Below are positions 61,310 through 64,000 of a stretch of 64,000 bases of DNA, one piece after another. The notes beneath the pieces were generated by a model. It ran no database searches, was not told where the DNA came from, and saw only the letters and a list, made by a program, of their open reading frames with translations. How positions within the stretch are numbered: the first letter of the stretch is position 1; each line of letters starts with the position of its first letter. Made by a program: the position numbers and the translations under genes. Source of the stretch: Syntrophaceae bacterium (GTDB taxonomy: Bacteria; Desulfobacterota; Syntrophia; Syntrophales; UBA2192); the NCBI GenBank assembly GCA_013177795.1, contig JABLXY010000001.1, forward strand, positions 744,001 to 808,000, read 5' to 3'.

Positions 61310-63377
61310 ATATGATCTTCTCGCCCTCGAAATAGGTGAGATCCGCCACGCCTGACAGGGTCTTGTCGCTGCCCGTGCCATGCTGGACGTAGAGCTCGAA
61401 ATAGTCCGAGTCGCTCGTGACCTCGACCAGGGCCGATATGCCGATCCCCTGCCCGGCGGTGCCTCTCGAGACCCCGACAATCTGCTTCAGGATCGACCCG
61501 TTCTTGTAAATCATGAGATTCAACGACGCGCCATCGGCCATCGCGGTGTAGTAGATTCCCGCGGACAGGCGATAGACGCCCTTGACCCCAGGGACCCACC
61601 GATGATTCGAGAGGCTGAATTTCCCGAACGGATCGAGCGCCTTGGCCGCCCAGGTCACTTTCGTCGGCGTGCCGGCAGGGATGGTCTGGCCGGTCCCGTT
61701 CTTGTGTACGGAAAACGCAAGCTGATCGTGTCCGTAAGCCCACCGGTTCTGATGCGTGCTCTCGTCGAGGACCTTCGTCGTCGCCATCACCTGGCCGATC
61801 AGGTTGATGCACCCGGTGGATCCGTTCCGGAACCGGATCCCCGTCGAAATCGTCCCGGGATCCCCGACCACGATCCCGAAATAGGTATCCCAGGACGCAA
61901 ACGTATCGAGGCCGACCGTCATCGTGACGCCGCTCTCGGCGATGATGTGCAGATTCCAGACGTTATTCGCGATCCCGGCCCCGGACGTCTGGCCGATCTG
62001 CACGCCGACGTTTCTCTGGTTGTGGACGAGCAGACAATCGACCCAGTTGGAATTGAATTCCCTGCCGCCGGCCGCATCGGTGACGAGGATCCCGTTCGAG
62101 CCGCTGACGTTGTTGCCCCGGATCTCGGAGAACACGAATTTGCAGTTCGTCGTCGAGGCATAGGCCTGGTCGAAAATGACGCCATAGGGGTTCGTCCCCC
62201 CGACCGTATCAATGAGGTCGATCTTCACGTTGCTCTGGACGATCCCGGTGACGGATTCGTGCGGGTCGGCGTTGGTCGGTTTGAACCGGACCGCCGCCGC
62301 ATTGCCCCGGTAACGGATGGATCCGTTGATGACCAGGTTGCACCGCATGAGCGTGTCGACAAACAGCCCGTCGCCCGTCACGGCGGAGGTGAAGTCGATC
62401 AGGACGCCGTGCATGACGATCGAGTGCCGGTACAGCGACGGGAGCACGAGCCCCGTCGTGCAGGTGATGACGGAATCGTCGGACCCGCCGGTCTTGACGC
62501 CGCCGCCGAAAACGAAGAGATCGCAGCCGTGGAGGCGGGCATAATTGATCGCCTCCTGGAGCCCGTCGGTTGTCGAGGAGGATATGTCGATCGCCGAGCC
62601 GTCCGGAGCATAGACGGCCCATGTGCCGGAGCCGGTCCGGACCATCTTGACGTATCCGTCCCCGGTGGCCCCGAGCCCGAGCGTCGCCCGCGCCGCGGAG
62701 GCGTCCGCGTCGTCCAGGAGCGTCTTCATAAAGCTCGAGATCGTCACGCCGGGCGGCAGGGACAGCGTCGCCAGGTCGGGATCGAGCCCCATCGCAGACA
62801 ATGCGTCGGCTACCGTCGTCCCGGAGGCCGCAAGGACGCCGGCCCAGTAATCGTTGACGGCCTGCATGGACAGGTCGGCCAGGTTCACGTTGTCGAACCC
62901 GTCGCCGCCGTCGTTCCACTTCAGGATCTTCCCGGGGTCCGGTACCGGCAGCGTCAGCCCCGTCACGCTTGAGGAAACCGGCAGGAGGATCGACCGCCCG
63001 ATCCTCTCGGAGAGCTGCTGGATGAGCATGACGGCCCTGTCGTACCCCTCCTCGAGCGTGTCCGGGGGCATCGCGTCGCCGTGGACCAGGTCGATGAGCT
63101 GCGTCATGGCGAGCTCCCGATAGATCGTGAGAGTATAGCCCGATGCGGGAGGGGTCGCGGCGTATGAGCCTATGAGGGTAACGGTCCCGCCGGGGCCCGG
63201 GGCCGAGACCGAAACGGAATAGTCGACGTCGAGCGTGAGGATTGTTTCGGAGCCTGCCGGGCCGCCCAGGATAACCCGGAGGTCCGCCTTGTTGTACGCC
63301 TTGAAGGTGAAGGCAAAGACGGTGGTCACGCCGTCACATGCATAGGAAACCCGGTTGCTCGTCGTCGGTACGGTCAT
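61308..63377 (-). CDS. Phage tail fibre/tailspike protein
   Basis: A 689-aa modular virion protein. Residues 1-130 resemble the N-terminal adaptor of T7-type tail fibres (RVSYACDGVTTVFAFTFKAYNKADLRVIL, then DTLEEGYDRAVMLIQQLSERIGRSI). Residues 250-560 have repeated strand patterns of a beta-helix with NGSIRYRGNAAAVRF and SEIRGNNVSGSNGILVTD. Residues 575-689 look like a C1q/TNF-like jelly-roll head (FSVHKNGTGQTIPAGTPTKVTW and GVYRLSAGIYYTAM). ATG 63377 has the perfect AGGAGGTGA. It would bind the host surface. It is last in the lysozyme-holin-fibre row. Confidence 0.85.
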   Translation of the reverse strand: MTVPTTSNRVSYACDGVTTVFAFTFKAYNKADLRVILGGPAGSETILTLDVDYSVSVSAPGPGGTVTLIGSYAATPPASGYTLTIYRELAMTQLIDLVHGDAMPPDTLEEGYDRAVMLIQQLSERIGRSILLPVSSSVTGLTLPVPDPGKILKWNDGGDGFDNVNLADLSMQAVNDYWAGVLAASGTTVADALSAMGLDPDLATLSLPPGVTISSFMKTLLDDADASAARATLGLGATGDGYVKMVRTGSGTWAVYAPDGSAIDISSSTTDGLQEAINYARLHGCDLFVFGGGVKTGGSDDSVITCTTGLVLPSLYRHSIVMHGVLIDFTSAVTGDGLFVDTLMRCNLVINGSIRYRGNAAAVRFKPTNADPHESVTGIVQSNVKIDLIDTVGGTNPYGVIFDQAYASTTNCKFVFSEIRGNNVSGSNGILVTDAAGGREFNSNWVDCLLVHNQRNVGVQIGQTSGAGIANNVWNLHIIAESGVTMTVGLDTFASWDTYFGIVVGDPGTISTGIRFRNGSTGCINLIGQVMATTKVLDESTHQNRWAYGHDQLAFSVHKNGTGQTIPAGTPTKVTWAAKALDPFGKFSLSNHRWVPGVKGVYRLSAGIYYTAMADGASLNLMIYKNGSILKQIVGVSRGTAGQGIGISALVEVTSDSDYFELYVQHGTGSDKTLSGVADLTYFEGEKII

Positions 63378-63393
63378 GCGTCTCACCTCCTGG

Positions 63394-63870
63394 TCACTTC
63401 GCCACGCCGGCCTTTTTCTCCTGGGTCCGCAGCCACCCCAGGCCGAGGAGCGAGCCCACGAGGCCCAGGATCTCCTCGACGTTGAAGATGAGGGGATAGG
63501 AAGGGATCTTCACGGCCTGGGGGTCCGCTGCATGCCAGAGCACGAGTCCGCATTGCAGGGCCCACACGCCGGACGCGATGATGGCCTGGGGAACATAGTA
63601 GACGCCCAGGGATGCCCCGCAGATCCACCCGATGAACGGCCTCCAGCCGGCCACGAAGACCGAGGAATGGCCCGCCTCGATCTTGTTGACCTCGACCTGG
63701 GCGTTTTGCGCCGCCGCCTCGATCTCCGCGAGGCGAAGCTCGACCTGGGCCTGCACGGCCGGGTCCACCCTGCCCGTGATGGCGCTCCGGATGTCCCGGG
63801 AGAGCTGCCCTAGGCCGCCGAGCGTCTCCCTGATGATGCTGCCGTCGATCTTGATGTCCGCGATTCCCAT
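63394..63870 (-). CDS. Phage holin, 3TM (GTA-type) family
   Basis: A 158-aa protein with an N-terminal amphipathic helix (AVQAQVELRLAEIEAAAQNAQVEVNKIEA) and two or three membrane helices starting with the family hallmark GWRPFIGWICGASLGVYYV near residue 77, then SGVWALQCGLVLWHA, and LGLVGSLLGLGWLRTQEK near the end. This matches the GTA_holin_3TM pattern. Holins open the inner membrane so the endolysin can reach peptidoglycan. It begins 3 bp after the stop of the upstream partial gene and lies 16 bp before the tail-fibre start. Confidence 0.85.
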   Translation of the reverse strand: MGIADIKIDGSIIRETLGGLGQLSRDIRSAITGRVDPAVQAQVELRLAEIEAAAQNAQVEVNKIEAGHSSVFVAGWRPFIGWICGASLGVYYVPQAIIASGVWALQCGLVLWHAADPQAVKIPSYPLIFNVEEILGLVGSLLGLGWLRTQEKKAGVAK

Positions 63871-63873
63871 CCG

Positions 63874-64000
63874 TCAGCCCTCCTCCATGATCCTGATGAG
63901 CTCGGCCGCCCTCACCGGGACCTGCCTCGCCCACAGAGACTGCCTCATGTGGCCCGCCGCCCCCCTGAAGTCCCCCTGCTCGATGCAGCGCAGGGTGTTT
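63874..64000 (-). CDS. C-terminal end of a probable phage endolysin (runs off window)
   Basis: The last 41 codons of a gene entering from the right edge: NTLRCIEQGDFRGAAGHM, then RQSLWARQVPVRAAELIRIM and EEG before TGA at 63874-63876. The TLxxxxNxGDFxGAA pattern followed by VRAAELIRIM resembles the end of lysozyme-type endolysins. Its place just before a holin supports that, but the catalytic part is not visible. Confidence 0.5.
   Translation of the reverse strand, partial: NTLRCIEQGDFRGAAGHMRQSLWARQVPVRAAELIRIMEEG

Overview
The window is a GC-rich chromosomal segment from a Gram-negative bacterium that looks like a Desulfobacterota (former Deltaproteobacteria) member, perhaps near Syntrophales. 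This lineage call is an inference from protein style (GroEL, SerC/SerA, PIN-PhoH), a TRAP importer, outer-membrane and lipoprotein genes, and intergenic repeats. No rRNA was seen to confirm it. Gene density is high, many genes overlap by ATGA or TGATG, and long open frames on the opposite strand are a by-product of the high GC content.

Layout. 1-5,270: minus-strand genes ppsA (partial), a HIT hydrolase, hisA, a lipoprotein, hisB, hisG and hisI; hisH and hisF are not here. 5,271-8,719: a small membrane/coiled-coil protein and a TRAP importer (dctPQM). 8,824-14,716: three cation/proton antiporters in a row (one NhaP2-like, two tandem KefB-like paralogues) ending in an overlapping 53-aa cysteine-rich microprotein. 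14,743-19,213: glycogen branching enzyme, a MarR regulator with AT-hook tail, and a TreZ-like protein that appears to have lost its catalytic residues. 19,333-24,951: lspA, ileS, groEL and groES. 25,033-34,524: phosphate genes (PiT permease with its DUF47 partner, pstSCAB-phoU-phoR, divergent phoB, and a truncated PhoR-like sensor). 34,739-44,572: a phosphonate C-P lyase operon (phnCDE, GNAT, phnGHIJKLM, TIM-barrel protein). 44,612-47,086: patatin and PIN-PhoH. 47,272-53,850: an unusual minus-strand operon: DksA-like (frameshifted), an 820-aa protein of no recognised family, a phosphatidylserine-decarboxylase-like protein, an Lgt-like membrane protein and a HAD-DUF2181 fusion. 53,870-60,298: a second PhoB-type regulator, radA, serC, serA and purA. 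60,399-64,000: tRNA-Lys, a possible attachment-site region, an outer-membrane beta-barrel, and the lysis/tail-fibre end of a prophage.

Regulatory theme. Four promoters (pstS, phoB, phnC and the DksA-like operon) carry 11-bp-periodic PhoB half-sites. In each, the last 7-bp core lies exactly 10 bp upstream of a TATNNN -10 hexamer, the same geometry as the E. coli phoA promoter. This links phosphate import, phosphonate breakdown and the uncharacterised lipid-type operon into one likely Pho regulon. The 47.3-53.9 kb operon is the best candidate here for an undescribed system, possibly envelope or lipid remodelling under phosphate limitation.

Two families of short tandem intergenic repeats also occur: a heptamer close to GGCRAAN at five places and an octamer close to GAAGGTGA at two. 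Some copies run into the 3' ends of genes.
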